From Pseudomonas fluorescens (lineage in GTDB: Bacteria; Pseudomonadota; Gammaproteobacteria; Pseudomonadales; Pseudomonadaceae): a stretch of DNA of 64,000 bases. The position numbers and the translations under genes are program-made. How positions within the stretch are numbered: position 1 is the stretch's first letter; each line of letters opens with the position of its first letter. The stretch lies in NCBI RefSeq assembly GCF_000730425.1, contig NZ_CP008896.1, positions 5,704,001-5,768,000 on the forward strand, read 5' to 3'. The notes under the pieces were generated by a model. The model ran no database searches. It saw nothing but the letters and a program-made list of their open reading frames with translations, and was not told where the DNA came from. Shown one piece after another: positions 20,902 to 31,131 of this stretch.

Positions 20902-21362
20902 CCCATCAATTCAAGACCCGGATGCAGCAGGCCCATCAGCGCGGTGACTATAAGGCGTTGCTCGGGCTGATTCCCTATGCCCGGCTGATCGGGGTCGAAT
21001 GCACGCGCCTGGGGGATGAATTGCTGTTTCGCATGCCGGCCAACAAGGACAATATTGGTAACCCGATATTGCCGGCCATCCACGGCGGCGTGATCGCAGG
21101 CTTTATGGAGCTGTCGGCGGCCTTTCACCTTTGGGTGGCCACGGGCACTCCCGGGGTTGAAAAAGGCCTGCCGAAGATCGTCGATTTCTCCCTGGATTAC
21201 CTGCGGGCCGGGCAGTTTCGCGACACCTACGCCACCTGCCAGGTGTGGCGCCAGGGAAGGCGGGTGGCCAATGTGGCGATCACCGCCTGGCAGAGCACCC
21301 CGGCGGAGCCCATTGCCACCGCCCGGGCGCATTTCAAGATTCAGGAGCAGGAGCGCCCTTGA
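20898..21362 (+). CDS. PaaI-like hotdog thioesterase (second of a pair)
   Basis: The 154-residue hotdog protein carries AIHGGVIAGFMELSAAFHLW and FSLDYLRAG. It starts at ATG 20898 inside the end of the previous gene, with GGGAG nine bases before it. It is only distantly similar to its partner: the motif after HGG is V-I-A-G-F rather than A-L-T-S-L. The pairing suggests an old duplication with division of labour, perhaps CoA-ester removal or proofreading. Confidence 0.85.
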   Translation: MTHQFKTRMQQAHQRGDYKALLGLIPYARLIGVECTRLGDELLFRMPANKDNIGNPILPAIHGGVIAGFMELSAAFHLWVATGTPGVEKGLPKIVDFSLDYLRAGQFRDTYATCQVWRQGRRVANVAITAWQSTPAEPIATARAHFKIQEQERP

Positions 21363-21451
21363 AATCCTGGTCTTAGCCCCCAACTTTGATGACAACCCGC
21401 CGCCAACCCCTTCGGGAGCGGCCACTGCCATCCAATTGGAGTTTGATGACC

Positions 21452-23356
21452 ATGAGTGTGGAAACTCAAAAGGAAACCCTGGGCTTCCAGACCGAGGTGA
21501 AGCAACTGCTGCACCTCATGATCCATTCGCTGTATTCCAACAAGGAAATCTTCCTTCGCGAATTGATCTCGAACGCCTCTGACGCTGTCGACAAATTACG
21601 TTTCGAAGCCCTGTCCAAGCCTGAGTTGCTGGAAGGTGGCGCGGAACTGAAAATCCGTGTGAGCTTCGACAAGGACGCCAAGACCGTCACTCTCGAAGAC
21701 AACGGTATCGGCATGAGCCGTGAGGACGCGATCACCCACCTGGGGACCATCGCTAAGTCCGGTACTGCCGACTTCATGAAGAACCTCTCGGGCGACCAGA
21801 AGAAAGATTCGCACCTGATCGGCCAATTCGGCGTGGGCTTCTACTCGGCCTTTATCGTTGCCGACAAAGTTGAGGTTTTCAGCCGCCGCGCCGGCCTCGA
21901 CGCCAGCGAAGGCGTGCACTGGTCCTCCAAAGGCGAGGGCGAATTTGAAATCGCCACCGTCGACAAAGCTGACCGTGGCACCCGCATCGTGCTGCACCTC
22001 AAGTCCGGTGAAGACGAATTCGCCGATGGCTGGCGCCTGCGCAACATCATCAAGAAGTACTCCGACCATATCGCGCTGCCAATCGAACTGCCGAAGGAAC
22101 AAGCGGCGGCCGAAGGCGAGGAGGCTCCAGCCCAGGAATGGGAAGTGGTCAACCGCGCCAGCGCCTTGTGGACCCGTCCTCGCACTGAAGTGAAGGACGA
22201 GGAATACCAGGAGTTCTACAAGCACATTGCCCATGACTACGAAAACCCGCTGAGCTGGAGCCACAACAAGGTTGAAGGCAAGCTGGAATACAGTTCGCTG
22301 CTGTACGTTCCGGCCCGTGCGCCGTTCGACCTGTATCAGCGCGAAGCGCCGAAGGGCTTGAAGCTGTATGTGCAGCGCGTATTCGTGATGGATCAGGCGG
22401 AATCCTTCCTGCCGCTGTACCTGCGCTTTATCAAGGGCGTGGTCGACTCCAATGACCTGTCGCTGAACGTGTCGCGGGAAATCCTGCAGAAAGACCCGAT
22501 CATCGACTCGATGAAAACGGCGCTGACCAAGCGTGTGCTCGACATGCTGGAAAAGCTGGCGAAGAACGAGCCTGAGCAATACAAGGGCTTCTGGAAAAAT
22601 TTCGGTCAGGTCATGAAAGAAGGCCCGGCCGAAGATTTTGCCAACAAGGAAAAAATCGCCGGCCTGCTGCGTTTTGCCTCGACTCAAGGCGAAGACGGCG
22701 AGCAGGTTGTGTCGCTGGCCGAGTACCTGGCGCGCGCCAAGGAAGGCCAGGACAAGATCTACTATCTGACTGGCGAAACCTACGCCCAGGTCAAGAACAG
22801 CCCGCATCTGGAAGTCTTTCGCAAGAAAGGCATCGAAGTGCTGCTGCTCACCGACCGGATTGACGAGTGGCTGATGAGCTATCTCAGCGAGTTCGACGGC
22901 AAATCCTTCGTTGATGTGGCTCGTGGGGACTTGGACCTGGGTAACCTGGACTCCGAAGAAGAGAAGAAAGAGGCCGAAGAAGTCGCCAAGGCCAAGGAAG
23001 GCCTGGTTGAGCGCATCAAGGCTGCTCTGGGCGATGCTGTCAGTGAAGTGCGGGTTTCCCACCGTCTGACCGACTCCCCGGCGATCCTGGCCATCGGCGA
23101 GCAGGACCTGGGCATGCAGATGCGCCAGATCCTCGAGGCCAGCGGTCAGAAGGTGCCGGATTCCAAGCCGATCTTCGAGTTCAACCCGGCTCACCCGCTG
23201 ATCGAGAAGCTCGATGGCGAGCAGAGCGAAGAGCGCTTTGGCGACCTGTCGCACATCCTCTTCGACCAGGCCGCCCTTGCCGCAGGGGACAGCCTGAAAG
23301 ACCCGGCTGCCTACGTGCGCCGACTGAACAAGTTGTTGGTTGAACTGTCGGTTTAA
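21452..23356 (+). CDS. htpG: molecular chaperone HtpG (Hsp90 family)
   Basis: The 634-residue cytosolic ATP-driven chaperone. N-terminal GHKL ATPase motifs are intact: [27 protein letters not shown] and [15 protein letters not shown]. The middle domain (about 230-490) and C-terminal dimer domain are of normal length. The start [18 protein letters not shown] is the usual one; an ATG two codons earlier (21446) is also possible. Confidence 0.97.
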   Translation: MSVETQKETLGFQTEVKQLLHLMIHSLYSNKEIFLRELISNASDAVDKLRFEALSKPELLEGGAELKIRVSFDKDAKTVTLEDNGIGMSREDAITHLGTIAKSGTADFMKNLSGDQKKDSHLIGQFGVGFYSAFIVADKVEVFSRRAGLDASEGVHWSSKGEGEFEIATVDKADRGTRIVLHLKSGEDEFADGWRLRNIIKKYSDHIALPIELPKEQAAAEGEEAPAQEWEVVNRASALWTRPRTEVKDEEYQEFYKHIAHDYENPLSWSHNKVEGKLEYSSLLYVPARAPFDLYQREAPKGLKLYVQRVFVMDQAESFLPLYLRFIKGVVDSNDLSLNVSREILQKDPIIDSMKTALTKRVLDMLEKLAKNEPEQYKGFWKNFGQVMKEGPAEDFANKEKIAGLLRFASTQGEDGEQVVSLAEYLARAKEGQDKIYYLTGETYAQVKNSPHLEVFRKKGIEVLLLTDRIDEWLMSYLSEFDGKSFVDVARGDLDLGNLDSEEEKKEAEEVAKAKEGLVERIKAALGDAVSEVRVSHRLTDSPAILAIGEQDLGMQMRQILEASGQKVPDSKPIFEFNPAHPLIEKLDGEQSEERFGDLSHILFDQAALAAGDSLKDPAAYVRRLNKLLVELSV

Positions 23357-23370
23357 CAACGTTGCAAGAA

Positions 23371-23399
23371 AACCCCGCTTCGGCGGGGTTTTTCGTTTT
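23371..23399 (+). terminator. Rho-independent terminator after htpG
   Basis: An eight-base perfect stem with TTCG loop (AACCCCGC / GCGGGGTT) followed by TTTCGTTTT. Confidence 0.93.
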
Positions 23400-23408
23400 G
23401 GCTCCACT

Positions 23409-23430
23409 GTAGGAGCGAGCTCGCTCCTAC
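23409..23430. repeat. 22-bp perfect palindrome, REP-core-like
   Basis: GTAGGAGCGAGC and its exact complement meet with no spacer. It has the GTAGGAG end of the REP elements but collapsed into one palindrome. Confidence 0.65.
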
Positions 23431-23467
23431 AAGGAACCGCGTTAATCCATCTCTACTGGAGTAAATG

Positions 23468-24196
23468 ATGAGCCAAGTCACCGTGCGTTCCGTGGTCTAT
23501 CAGATTGATGGTCAGTCTTATGAAAGCCGCCTGGCCTTCGATGCCAGTCACAAGGGCCCTCTGCCGGGACTGCTGATGGCGCCGAACTGGATGGGCGTCA
23601 GTGCAGGCGCCGAAGAGATCGCCAAGGCCGTGGCTGGCAAGGGCTATGTGGTGTTGATTGCCGACGTGTACGGGCAAAAGGTGCGCCCGTCCAATGGCGA
23701 TGAAGCCGGGGCGGCGATGATGCCGCTGAAGAACGACCGTGGGCTACTGAACAAGCGCATGCAGGCAGCCTTTGAACAACTGCAAGGCCAGGCCGATGCG
23801 GCTGTCGACATTTCGAAGCTGGCGACCTTTGGTTTCTGCTTTGGTGGTTGCTGTTCACTGGAGCTGGCACGTACCGGTGCGCCGCTGAAGGCTGCAGTGT
23901 CGTTCCATGGCACCCTCGACACACCAAACCCGGCGGACGCGAAGAGCATCAAGGGTTCGGTATTGGTGCTGCATGGCGCTTCTGACCCGTTTGTGCCCAA
24001 GGAACAGTTGCCTGCCTTTGAAGACGAGATGAACGCGGCCGGGGTGGATTGGCAATTGCTGAGCTACGGTGGCGCGGTGCATTCGTTCACTGATCCCCAT
24101 GCCAATATGCCGGGCAAGATGATGTACGACGCCAGGACCGCTGGGCGGGCGTTCCAGGCCATGCATAACTTGTTGGATGAAGTGTTCAAGGGCTGA
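23468..24196 (+). CDS. dienelactone hydrolase family protein
   Basis: The 242-residue alpha/beta hydrolase has the cysteine nucleophile motif GFCFGGCC (Cys124), the acid loop HGASDPFVP and the histidine loop AVHSFTDPHA, so the Cys-Asp-His triad is complete. ATG 23468 is preferred over 23465 because GGAG then lies six bases upstream. No catechol-pathway neighbours are present, so a role in chlorocatechol breakdown is unlikely; the substrate is unknown. Confidence 0.9.
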   Translation: MSQVTVRSVVYQIDGQSYESRLAFDASHKGPLPGLLMAPNWMGVSAGAEEIAKAVAGKGYVVLIADVYGQKVRPSNGDEAGAAMMPLKNDRGLLNKRMQAAFEQLQGQADAAVDISKLATFGFCFGGCCSLELARTGAPLKAAVSFHGTLDTPNPADAKSIKGSVLVLHGASDPFVPKEQLPAFEDEMNAAGVDWQLLSYGGAVHSFTDPHANMPGKMMYDARTAGRAFQAMHNLLDEVFKG

Positions 24197-24220
24197 TTTT
24201 TCCAGCGTCTGTCAGGGCCC

Positions 24221-24279
24221 CATCGCGGGCAAGCCCGCTCCCGACACCGTAAATGTGGGAGCGGGCTTGCCTGCGATAG
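24221..24279. repeat. REP-type inverted pair
   Basis: CATCGCGGGCAAGCCCGCTCCC and GGGAGCGGGCTTGCCTGCGAT face each other across about 13 bp. Confidence 0.85.
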
Positions 24280-25146
24280 CTATCTCAAAGGCAACTCAAT
24301 TCTCCCGCTTTCCCCCGGCACCGTCGGCCAGTCCCCGGCGGCCCAGCGCTGGCGAGCCTGTTCGATCAATGCTGGATCACTGGCGACAAAGTTCCAGTTG
24401 ATCCGCCGTGGCCCATCCAGCGGCGCGCCACCGAAAATCACCAGGTGGCATTCGGTCTCGGCAAACAGCGCCATGCTCTGGCCCGCCGGCAATACCACCA
24501 GGCTATGGGGCTCCACAGGCTCGCCGTCCAACTGCGCGTCGCCGCCCAGCACGTAGACCGCCCGCTCCACATGCTCATCAGGAATCAGCAGGGTGGTGGC
24601 GGTTTGCATATGGACCTCGGCATACAACGTCGGCGAGAGCACCGGCACCGGCGACTCCAGGCAAAAGCCACTGCCGGCAATCAGGCGGATCTTCACGCCG
24701 AGGTTGTCACTGACCGGCAAGCTCGCAGCAGGGTGATGGCTGTAGTGCGCCGGACCTTGCTCCTGTGCCTTGGGCGAGGCCAGCCATACCTGCAGGCCAT
24801 GCAGGTTGAAACCCTTGGCCTTGAGCGCGTCGGGCGTGCGTTCGACGTGGGCAATCGCGCTGCCGGCGGTCATCCAACTGACGTCTCCGGCCTGTACCAC
24901 CTGATCGGAGCCGAGGCTGTCCTTATGCAGGAGTTCGCCTTCAAACAGGTAGGTCAGTGTCGACAAGCCAATATGCGGATGCTGGCGGACATTCATGCCG
25001 CTGCCGGGGGCATAACGGGTCTGGAGCATATGGTCGAAAAACACGAAGGGCCCGACGCTACGGCACTCGCGCGAGGGCAGTGGGCGCAGGATCGGCTGGC
25101 CTTCGACATCTTCGGTGCGTGGGTGAATCACGGTCATGGTGGTCAT
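24280..25146 (-). CDS. pirin family cupin protein
   Basis: The 288-residue bicupin. The N-terminal cupin carries pirin metal-ligand text: FVFFDHMLQ, HPHIGLSTLTYLFEGELLHKDSLG. ATG 25146 is chosen for AGGGA six bases before it. Bacterial pirins include quercetin 2,3-dioxygenase-like enzymes and regulators of pyruvate use; neither can be chosen here. The gene is 64 bp downstream of the OsmC gene on the same strand. Confidence 0.9.
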   Translation of the reverse strand: MTTMTVIHPRTEDVEGQPILRPLPSRECRSVGPFVFFDHMLQTRYAPGSGMNVRQHPHIGLSTLTYLFEGELLHKDSLGSDQVVQAGDVSWMTAGSAIAHVERTPDALKAKGFNLHGLQVWLASPKAQEQGPAHYSHHPAASLPVSDNLGVKIRLIAGSGFCLESPVPVLSPTLYAEVHMQTATTLLIPDEHVERAVYVLGGDAQLDGEPVEPHSLVVLPAGQSMALFAETECHLVIFGGAPLDGPRRINWNFVASDPALIEQARQRWAAGDWPTVPGESGRIELPLR

Positions 25147-25210
25147 GGAGCATCCCTGTCTGAGCGGGTTCGTAGGGCTTGAGCATAACCCGCCAGGCAG
25201 GGGATCGGGG

Positions 25211-25627
25211 TTATTGGCTGAAGGCACCTTCCGAAAGGCGTGTCTCGATGCTGATCTCGGCGGTGGTCATCAGCTTGTGTACGGGGCACTTGTCGGCCAC
25301 ACGATGCAGTTCATCACGCTGGGCATCCGTGAGCACGCCCTTGAGGGTCAGCTTGACGTTGAGCTTGTATTTGCCCTTTTGTTCCTCGGTGCTGTCGTGA
25401 GCCACTTCCACGGTCACGCCGGTCAGGGGGATGTCCTTTTTCTGTGCGTACAACTTGACGGTCAGTGCCTTGCACGAGGCCAGCGCGGCGTCGAAGTAAT
25501 CGTGAGGGGAAGGCGCCGAGTCATCGCCACCCAGGCTCTTGGGCAGGTCGGTAAACAGCTCATGGTTATTGATGTTGACGCTATGGCGAAAGTTTTCGGT
25601 GTTCAGCGTATTGACGATAACGGGCAT
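25211..25627 (-). CDS. OsmC family protein
   Basis: The 138-residue protein has the two conserved cysteines of the OsmC/Ohr fold, in ALASCKALTVKLYA and VADKCPVHKL. Members reduce organic or fatty-acid hydroperoxides, or simply share the fold (YhfA group). GAGG lies six bases before ATG 25627. It is likely co-transcribed with the pirin gene. Confidence 0.9.
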   Translation of the reverse strand: MPVIVNTLNTENFRHSVNINNHELFTDLPKSLGGDDSAPSPHDYFDAALASCKALTVKLYAQKKDIPLTGVTVEVAHDSTEEQKGKYKLNVKLTLKGVLTDAQRDELHRVADKCPVHKLMTTAEISIETRLSEGAFSQ

Positions 25628-25766
25628 GGCAAGCCTCACAAGGTGGCGGGATGAAGGTCATGCAGTTATAGAGCATGCTGGCACCGCAGTGTTCCCGTTT
25701 TTTATCAGATGAACCCCGATGGGCCGTCGCAGGTCTACCTGACTTATCCCCTGTTGAGGTTTTATC

Positions 25767-26771
25767 GTGCCCTGGACCCGCCTGAGTCTTACCCTGTTGC
25801 TCGCCGCCAGCAGCTTTGCCGTACAGGCCCGTGACTACACCTACAGCGACGCGCACCTGCATTATGTCGACTTCTTCCAGGAGACGGCGGGCATGGACAA
25901 GTTGCTCAAGGCCATGGCCGACAATCGCGTCGAACATGTGATGATTTCTGGCGTCCCGGTGGCGAAAAAATGGCACGAAGATGAACCCAAGCGCCCGCGC
26001 TACTACGCCGGTGATGACGCCGATGCCTATTGGTACAGCGCCACTGATGTGATCGTCGCGGCAGCGGTCAACAAACTGACCCCCGAGCAGCGCCAGCATT
26101 TCCATCCGTTCCTCAGCGGCTTCAACCCCAACGACAAGAATTCAGAGGCCCATATCCAGCGCATGCTCGACCTCAATCCGGGCCTGTGGCAGGGCATCGG
26201 TGAAGTGTTCACTCGCCACGATGACCTGACGGCGCTGACCTCCGGTGACACGCCGCGGGCCAATAACGAGGCCATGACGCGGATCTATCACCTGGCTGCC
26301 GAGAATGACCTGCCGGTGCTGGTGCATTCCAATATCACCTCCAAGCGCGAGCGCAACCCCCTGTATCTGGCTGAGATCGAAGAACCGCTGCGCAATCATC
26401 CTCACACCCGCTTTATCTGGGCCCACGCCGGCACCAGCTTGGAAATCCACCGGCACCAGACGCAGCTGGACTTTTTGTTGCCGACCCTGAGTCGCATGCT
26501 GGAAGCGTATCCCAACCTGTATATCGACCTGTCCTGGAGCGTGCTCACCCCCTACTTGCTGGACGAGGCGGGAAAGCCCCGGCCCGAATGGCTGAAGCTG
26601 GTGGAGCGCTTTCCCGAGCGCTTTATGCTGGGGTCTGATGTCGTAGGGCGGTTCAATAAGATCGGTAAGGAAATGCGCAGCTTCAATCCCTTCCTCGATG
26701 CGTTGCCTGAAGATGTTGCGCGAAAAGTCGCACGTGACAATTTCCTCGCGATCTTGCCCAAGACGCGCTGA
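25767..26771 (+). CDS. exported amidohydrolase-family protein
   Basis: The 334-residue protein starts at GTG with GAGG nine bases upstream and has a signal peptide (PWTRLSLTLLLAASSFAVQA). The mature part shows metal-binding text YSDAHLHYVDFF (HxH), LVHSNI, WAHAGTS and SDVVGRFNK, as in the amidohydrolase-2 TIM barrel. A periplasmic location is unusual for this family. The substrate is unknown. It is not part of the decarboxylase cluster at 57 kb, though both are in the same superfamily. Confidence 0.83.
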   Translation: MPWTRLSLTLLLAASSFAVQARDYTYSDAHLHYVDFFQETAGMDKLLKAMADNRVEHVMISGVPVAKKWHEDEPKRPRYYAGDDADAYWYSATDVIVAAAVNKLTPEQRQHFHPFLSGFNPNDKNSEAHIQRMLDLNPGLWQGIGEVFTRHDDLTALTSGDTPRANNEAMTRIYHLAAENDLPVLVHSNITSKRERNPLYLAEIEEPLRNHPHTRFIWAHAGTSLEIHRHQTQLDFLLPTLSRMLEAYPNLYIDLSWSVLTPYLLDEAGKPRPEWLKLVERFPERFMLGSDVVGRFNKIGKEMRSFNPFLDALPEDVARKVARDNFLAILPKTR

Positions 26772-26778
26772 TTGGGTT

Positions 26779-26807
26779 TGTCATCGTCCCGTCACACCGG
26801 TGTCATA
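26779..26807 (+). promoter_or_regulatory. probable Pho box (three 11-bp-spaced repeats)
   Basis: TGTCATC (26779), CGTCACA (26790) and TGTCATA (26801) repeat at exactly 11-bp steps, the spacing of PhoB half-sites (seven-base half-site plus four). CATAAG at 26805-26810 could be the -10. This lies in the 67-bp gap before the DUF3859 gene and suggests induction under phosphate limitation. Confidence 0.6.
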
Positions 26808-26838
26808 AGCTCCCGCCATCTCACTCAAGGAGCCCACT

Positions 26839-27303
26839 ATGCACCTCACCCGTTTAAGCGCCCTGGCGGCATTGATGATGATCAGCGGCTTTGCCTGCGC
26901 CGAAGTCCGTATCGAAGGCCCGGTAGAGTTCGGCGTGTTTGAAGGCCCGAAAGCCGAGCTGCAGTCGGGCGAGCGTGTGTTGCGGCGCAGCAACGAACAG
27001 ATCCAGACCACCACCGTGGTGCCGGCCAAGCTGGGGACCAAGTTCGGCCTGCGTTACCAGTTGCTGGGCAAGGTCGCCGAAGATACGCCGTTGACCTTGC
27101 TCTACTTCACCCCAGGCATCCGGACGGCTGATGGCCAGCGGCATGACAAACTTGAAGTGACCCAGAAACTGGTGCCCGGTGCACCTCAGGACGTGATGGC
27201 CTACGAGTTCACCGAAAGCTACGAAGTGGTACCGGGCGAATGGCGATTCATGGTGTTTCAGGGGGATCGCCTGCTGACGCAGAAGAGCTTTACTGTGCGC
27301 TGA
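26839..27303 (+). CDS. exported DUF3859 protein
   Basis: The 154-residue protein has a signal peptide (HLTRLSALAALMMISGFACA) and a beta-rich mature part (VRIEGPVEFGVFEG, TKFGLRYQLLG, GEWRFMVFQGDRLL) typical of DUF3859. AAGGAG precedes the ATG. No function is known for the family. The likely Pho box upstream is the only clue to regulation. Confidence 0.83.
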   Translation: MHLTRLSALAALMMISGFACAEVRIEGPVEFGVFEGPKAELQSGERVLRRSNEQIQTTTVVPAKLGTKFGLRYQLLGKVAEDTPLTLLYFTPGIRTADGQRHDKLEVTQKLVPGAPQDVMAYEFTESYEVVPGEWRFMVFQGDRLLTQKSFTVR

Positions 27304-27378
27304 ATCGCTACAGTCATGGGGTCGGTAGATAAAGGCGTTTTGATATCGCGTTTTCGTCTTACGCAAAAAGTCGAAGAC

Positions 27379-27386
27379 GCCGATAC
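27379..27386 (+). promoter_or_regulatory. candidate sigma-28 (FliA) -10 element
   Basis: GCCGATAC fits the FliA -10 consensus GCCGATAA in seven of eight positions and lies 57 bp before a chemoreceptor gene, where FliA promoters are expected. The -35 side is poor. Confidence 0.4.
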
Positions 27387-27431
27387 CTTTCAAGAGCAAC
27401 CCGCTGCAGGTGGATGCAGCGCTCTTGAAAG
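27387..27431 (+). other. 5'-leader hairpin touching the chemoreceptor ribosome site
   Basis: CTTTCAAGAGC (27387-27397) pairs with GCTCTTGAAAG (27421-27431), and an inner CGCTGCA/TGCAGCG stem stacks inside. The right arm includes part of the AAAGGA ribosome site (27428-27433) of the next gene, so folding could limit its translation. Confidence 0.55.
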
Positions 27432-27442
27432 GAATCTGAGCA

Positions 27443-29068
27443 ATGAGTATCCGAAGTCTCAATATCGCTCCCCGTGCAGGCCTGGGTTTTGGATTGTTGG
27501 CGTTGATGGTGTTTGTGCTGGGCGGGTTCGCCTTGATGCAAATGGCCAATATGCGCGAGCAGTCGGACCAGGTGGAAACCAACTGGCTGCCCAGCGTGAT
27601 GGCCGTCGGCGAAATGAATCAGGACCTGCTGCGGGTACGGGCCTTGACCTTGCGTCTGTTGGTCAACCGCGATCCACAGGCGGTGGCGCAGAATGAACAG
27701 AAAATCCTTGATATCAAAAAGCAGTTGCACAACGCGCAGTCGCTGTACGACGCCCTGATTGTCTTGCCCCAGGAGCGGGTGCTGTTCGACCGTTTCAAGG
27801 TCGAGGAGCAGCAATACCTGCAACGCCAGGAGCAGGTCATGGCGTTCTCCCGGCAGAACCAGGTGGAAGAGGCGATCAAGGTGGTCAATGGTGAGATGAA
27901 TCACCTGGCCGATGCCTTGGCCGGCACCCTGGGCGAGTTGGTCACCCTCAACAAGGTCAGCGCCAACCAGGCGGCCATGCTTGCCCAGCAAGTGTTCAGT
28001 CAATCCCGGATCTGGGTGATCGGCATGATCGGCGTGACCGCGCTGATCACCATCGGCCTGGCGGTGCTGTTGACCCGCAGCATCGTGCTGCCGCTGGCGC
28101 AGTCGGTGAGGGTCGCCCAGGGGGTGGCCAGTGGCGACTTGACCGGTGAGATTGCCGTCAGCGGCAAGGACGAGCCAGCACGCCTGCAGCAGGCGCTCAA
28201 GAGCATGCAGGAAAACCTGCGTGAAACAATCCGGCGCATTTCCGACTCATCCAACCAGCTGGCTTCCGCTTCCGAGGAGCTCAGTTGTGTCACCGAAGAC
28301 GCCACCCGTGGCCTGCACCAGCAAAGCCAGGAAATCGAACAGGCCGCCACGGCAGTCAATCAGATGACTGTTGCGGTGGAGGAAGTGGCCAGTAATGCCG
28401 TGGCCACTTCCCAGGCTTCGCGCGAATCCGATCGAATTGCCCAACAAGGGCGCGAGCAGGTGCATCAGACGGTACTGTCGATTGAGTCACTGGCCGACGA
28501 CGTGACCGCCAATGCCACCCAGGTCGAGGACCTGGCGCAGAAGGTGTACGGCATCAGCAAGGTATTGGATGTGATCCGTGCGATTGCCGAGCAGACCAAT
28601 CTATTGGCGCTGAATGCCGCAATCGAGGCGGCGCGGGCCGGCGAGGCCGGGCGGGGTTTTGCGGTGGTCGCCGATGAGGTGCGGGCACTGGCCCACCGTA
28701 CCCAGCAATCGACCCGGGAGATCGAGCAGATGATCGGCGGGATTCAGCAGGGTACCGATCAGGCGGTCAGTTCCATGCAACAGAGCAACGGCCGGGCGCG
28801 TGCGACCCTGGACATTGCCAAGTCAGCGGGCACCGCGCTGGAGGAGATTGCTTCGGCGTTCACCCTGATCAACGAGCGCAACCTGGTGATCGCCAGCGCT
28901 TCGGAACAGCAGGCGGCGGTGGCGCGGGAGGTGGATCGCAACTTGATGAATATTCGCGACCTGGCGATGCAGACATCGGCGGGAGCCAATCAGACCAGCG
29001 CCGCGAGCCAGGAGCTGTCGCGGTTGGCGGTGGATCTGAACACCATGGTGGCGCGGTTTTCGGTGTAG
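27443..29068 (+). CDS. methyl-accepting chemotaxis protein, four-helix-bundle type
   Basis: The 541-residue receptor. Membrane span about 12-34, a periplasmic helical sensor of about 150 residues (4HB_MCP type), second span about 189-211, HAMP, then the signalling hairpin with tip [19 protein letters not shown]. It controls the CheA/CheW kinase in response to an unknown ligand. A possible FliA promoter and a leader hairpin precede it. Confidence 0.93.
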   Translation: MSIRSLNIAPRAGLGFGLLALMVFVLGGFALMQMANMREQSDQVETNWLPSVMAVGEMNQDLLRVRALTLRLLVNRDPQAVAQNEQKILDIKKQLHNAQSLYDALIVLPQERVLFDRFKVEEQQYLQRQEQVMAFSRQNQVEEAIKVVNGEMNHLADALAGTLGELVTLNKVSANQAAMLAQQVFSQSRIWVIGMIGVTALITIGLAVLLTRSIVLPLAQSVRVAQGVASGDLTGEIAVSGKDEPARLQQALKSMQENLRETIRRISDSSNQLASASEELSCVTEDATRGLHQQSQEIEQAATAVNQMTVAVEEVASNAVATSQASRESDRIAQQGREQVHQTVLSIESLADDVTANATQVEDLAQKVYGISKVLDVIRAIAEQTNLLALNAAIEAARAGEAGRGFAVVADEVRALAHRTQQSTREIEQMIGGIQQGTDQAVSSMQQSNGRARATLDIAKSAGTALEEIASAFTLINERNLVIASASEQQAAVAREVDRNLMNIRDLAMQTSAGANQTSAASQELSRLAVDLNTMVARFSV

Positions 29069-29090
29069 GGCTTTAAACCGGGTTGAGCCC

Positions 29091-29164
29091 ATCGCAGGCA
29101 AGCCAGCTCCCACATTGATCGTATTCCAACGCGGTCAAATGTGGGAGCTGGCTTGCCTGCGATG
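29091..29164. repeat. REP-type inverted pair
   Basis: ATCGCAGGCAAGCCAGCTCCCAC and its inverted copy across about 28 bp. Confidence 0.87.
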
Positions 29165-29195
29165 AAGGCGACACGGTCTAGCGTTAACCCCGCCC

Positions 29196-29231
29196 AATAA
29201 AAAACGCCCCGAACCAGTCGGGGCGTTTTCA
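29196..29231 (-). terminator. Rho-independent terminator for fabB
   Basis: AAAACGCCCCGA and TCGGGGCGTTTT form the stem, with TTTTTTATT on the leftward strand. It lies 21 bp past the fabB stop. Confidence 0.9.
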
Positions 29232-29251
29232 CATGCACAACCTGCGGGGTA

Positions 29252-30472
29252 TTACTTACCCTGCCAGCGTTTCAGCACCAAGGTGGCGTTGGTGCCACCA
29301 AAGCCAAAGCTGTTGCTCATGACCGTGTTGATGGTGGCATCTTCACGGGTCTTGGTCAGGATCGGCATATCAGCAACAGCAGGGTCCAGCTCTTCGATGT
29401 TGGCCGAACCCGCCATGAAGTTGCCTTCCATCATCAGCAGGCAGTAGATCGCCTCGTGAACGCCTGCGGCGCCCAGGGAGTGACCCGACAAGCTCTTGGT
29501 AGAGCTGATGGCCGGGGCCTTGTCGCCGAATACCGCGCGTACGCCTTCCATTTCCTTGGAATCGCCCACCGGAGTGGAGGTGCCGTGGGTGTTCAGGTAG
29601 TCGATTGGCGTATCAACGGTGGCCATGGCCATCTGCATGCAGCGGATGGCACCTTCGCCGCTTGGCGCGACCATGTCGTAGCCGTCGGACGTCGCGCCGT
29701 AGCCGACGATTTCCGCGTAGATCTTCGCACCACGGGCCAGGGCGTGCTCCAGTTCCTCGACTACTACCATGCCGCCACCGCCGGCGATGACGAAACCGTC
29801 ACGCTTGGCGTCGTAGGCACGAGAGGCTTTTTCCGGGGTTTCGTTGTACTGGGTGGACAGTGCGCCCATGGCGTCGAACAGGAACGATTGGCTCCAATGT
29901 TCTTCTTCACCGCCACCGGCGAAGACGATGTCTTGCTTGCCCAACTGAATCTGCTCGACCGCAGTACCAATGCAGTGGGCACTGGTGGCGCAGGCAGAGG
30001 AGATCGAGTAGTTCACGCCCTTGATCTGGAACGGAGTGGCCAGGCACGCGGAAACGGTGCTGCCCATGGTCCGCGTGACGCGGTACGGGCCAACGCGCTT
30101 GACGCCTTTCTCGCGCAGGATGTCCAGCGCTTCCATCTGGTTCAAGGTCGACGCGCCGCCGGAACCGGCGATCAGGCCGGTGCGCACGTTGGACACCTGG
30201 TCTTCGCTCAGGCCTGAGTCGGCGATTGCGTCTTTCATGGCCAGGTAGGCATAAGCAGCTGCGTGGCCAACGAAGCGATAGATCTTGCGATCGATCAGTT
30301 CTTCGAGGGGGAGGTCGATGGAGCCGGAAACCTGGCTACGCAGACCCATTTCGGCATATTCCGGGTTGAAGCGGATGCCAGGGCGACTTGCACGCAGGTT
30401 AGCGGAGACGGTCTCTTTGTCATTGCCCAGGCACGAAACGATGCCCAGACCAGTGATAACGACGCGGCGCAT
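29252..30472 (-). CDS. fabB: 3-oxoacyl-ACP synthase I
   Basis: The 406-residue condensing enzyme. The catalytic triad is Cys161 ([10 protein letters not shown]), His296 (NTHGTSTP) and His331 ([10 protein letters not shown]). FabB elongates the cis-3-decenoyl chain made by FabA and so commits carbon to unsaturated fatty acids. It follows fabA by 11 bp on the same strand, the standard fabAB operon of gamma-proteobacteria. Confidence 0.98.
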   Translation of the reverse strand: MRRVVITGLGIVSCLGNDKETVSANLRASRPGIRFNPEYAEMGLRSQVSGSIDLPLEELIDRKIYRFVGHAAAYAYLAMKDAIADSGLSEDQVSNVRTGLIAGSGGASTLNQMEALDILREKGVKRVGPYRVTRTMGSTVSACLATPFQIKGVNYSISSACATSAHCIGTAVEQIQLGKQDIVFAGGGEEEHWSQSFLFDAMGALSTQYNETPEKASRAYDAKRDGFVIAGGGGMVVVEELEHALARGAKIYAEIVGYGATSDGYDMVAPSGEGAIRCMQMAMATVDTPIDYLNTHGTSTPVGDSKEMEGVRAVFGDKAPAISSTKSLSGHSLGAAGVHEAIYCLLMMEGNFMAGSANIEELDPAVADMPILTKTREDATINTVMSNSFGFGGTNATLVLKRWQGK

Positions 30473-30483
30473 GCGGATAACCC

Positions 30484-30999
30484 TTAAAAGTTGTCAGTGG
30501 AAGTGAACACGCCGACGCGAAGGCCTTCGGCGGTGTAGATCTCGCGACCGTCGACGCTCACCGAACCATCGGCGATGGCCAGGTTCAGCTTGCCCTTGAG
30601 GACGCGCTTGATCTGAATGTTGTAGGTGACTTTCTTGGCGGTCGGCAGGACCTGGCCAAAGAACTTCACTTCGCCCGAACCCAGGGCGCGACCGCGGCCA
30701 GGCAAGCCTTGCCAACCGAGGAAGAAACCGACCAGTTGCCACATGGCATCAAGGCCCAGGCAGCCCGGCATGACCGGGTCACCTTCGAAATGGCAGGCGA
30801 AGAACCAGAGGTCCGGGGTGATATCCAGCTCGGCGACCAATTCACCTTTGCCGTACTTGCCACCCTCTTCGCTGATATGGGTGATGCGATCCACCATCAG
30901 CATGTTCGGGGCGGGCAGTTGCGCGTTACCTGGGCCGAACAGCTCACCGCGACTGCAGCGCAGCAGGTCTTCCCGGGTAAAGGCGTTTTGTTTGGTCAT
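30484..30999 (-). CDS. fabA: 3-hydroxydecanoyl-ACP dehydratase/isomerase
   Basis: The 171-residue hotdog enzyme dehydrates 3-hydroxydecanoyl-ACP and isomerises the product to the cis-3 form. Catalytic His70 and Asp84 are in place ([20 protein letters not shown]). It is the first gene of fabAB. A palindromic candidate operator lies about 130 bp upstream. Confidence 0.98.
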   Translation of the reverse strand: MTKQNAFTREDLLRCSRGELFGPGNAQLPAPNMLMVDRITHISEEGGKYGKGELVAELDITPDLWFFACHFEGDPVMPGCLGLDAMWQLVGFFLGWQGLPGRGRALGSGEVKFFGQVLPTAKKVTYNIQIKRVLKGKLNLAIADGSVSVDGREIYTAEGLRVGVFTSTDNF

Positions 31000-31131
31000 G
31001 CGAGCTCCTCAATAATCCCATGCGGCAGGGCCGGGCAAATCTTCCCGACCGACTGAAGCGTGCTTGCCTCATGTCGGCAGCCTACAGGTAGACTATTGCG
31101 TTGTAGTGAAAGTCACAGCATCAAGGACATG

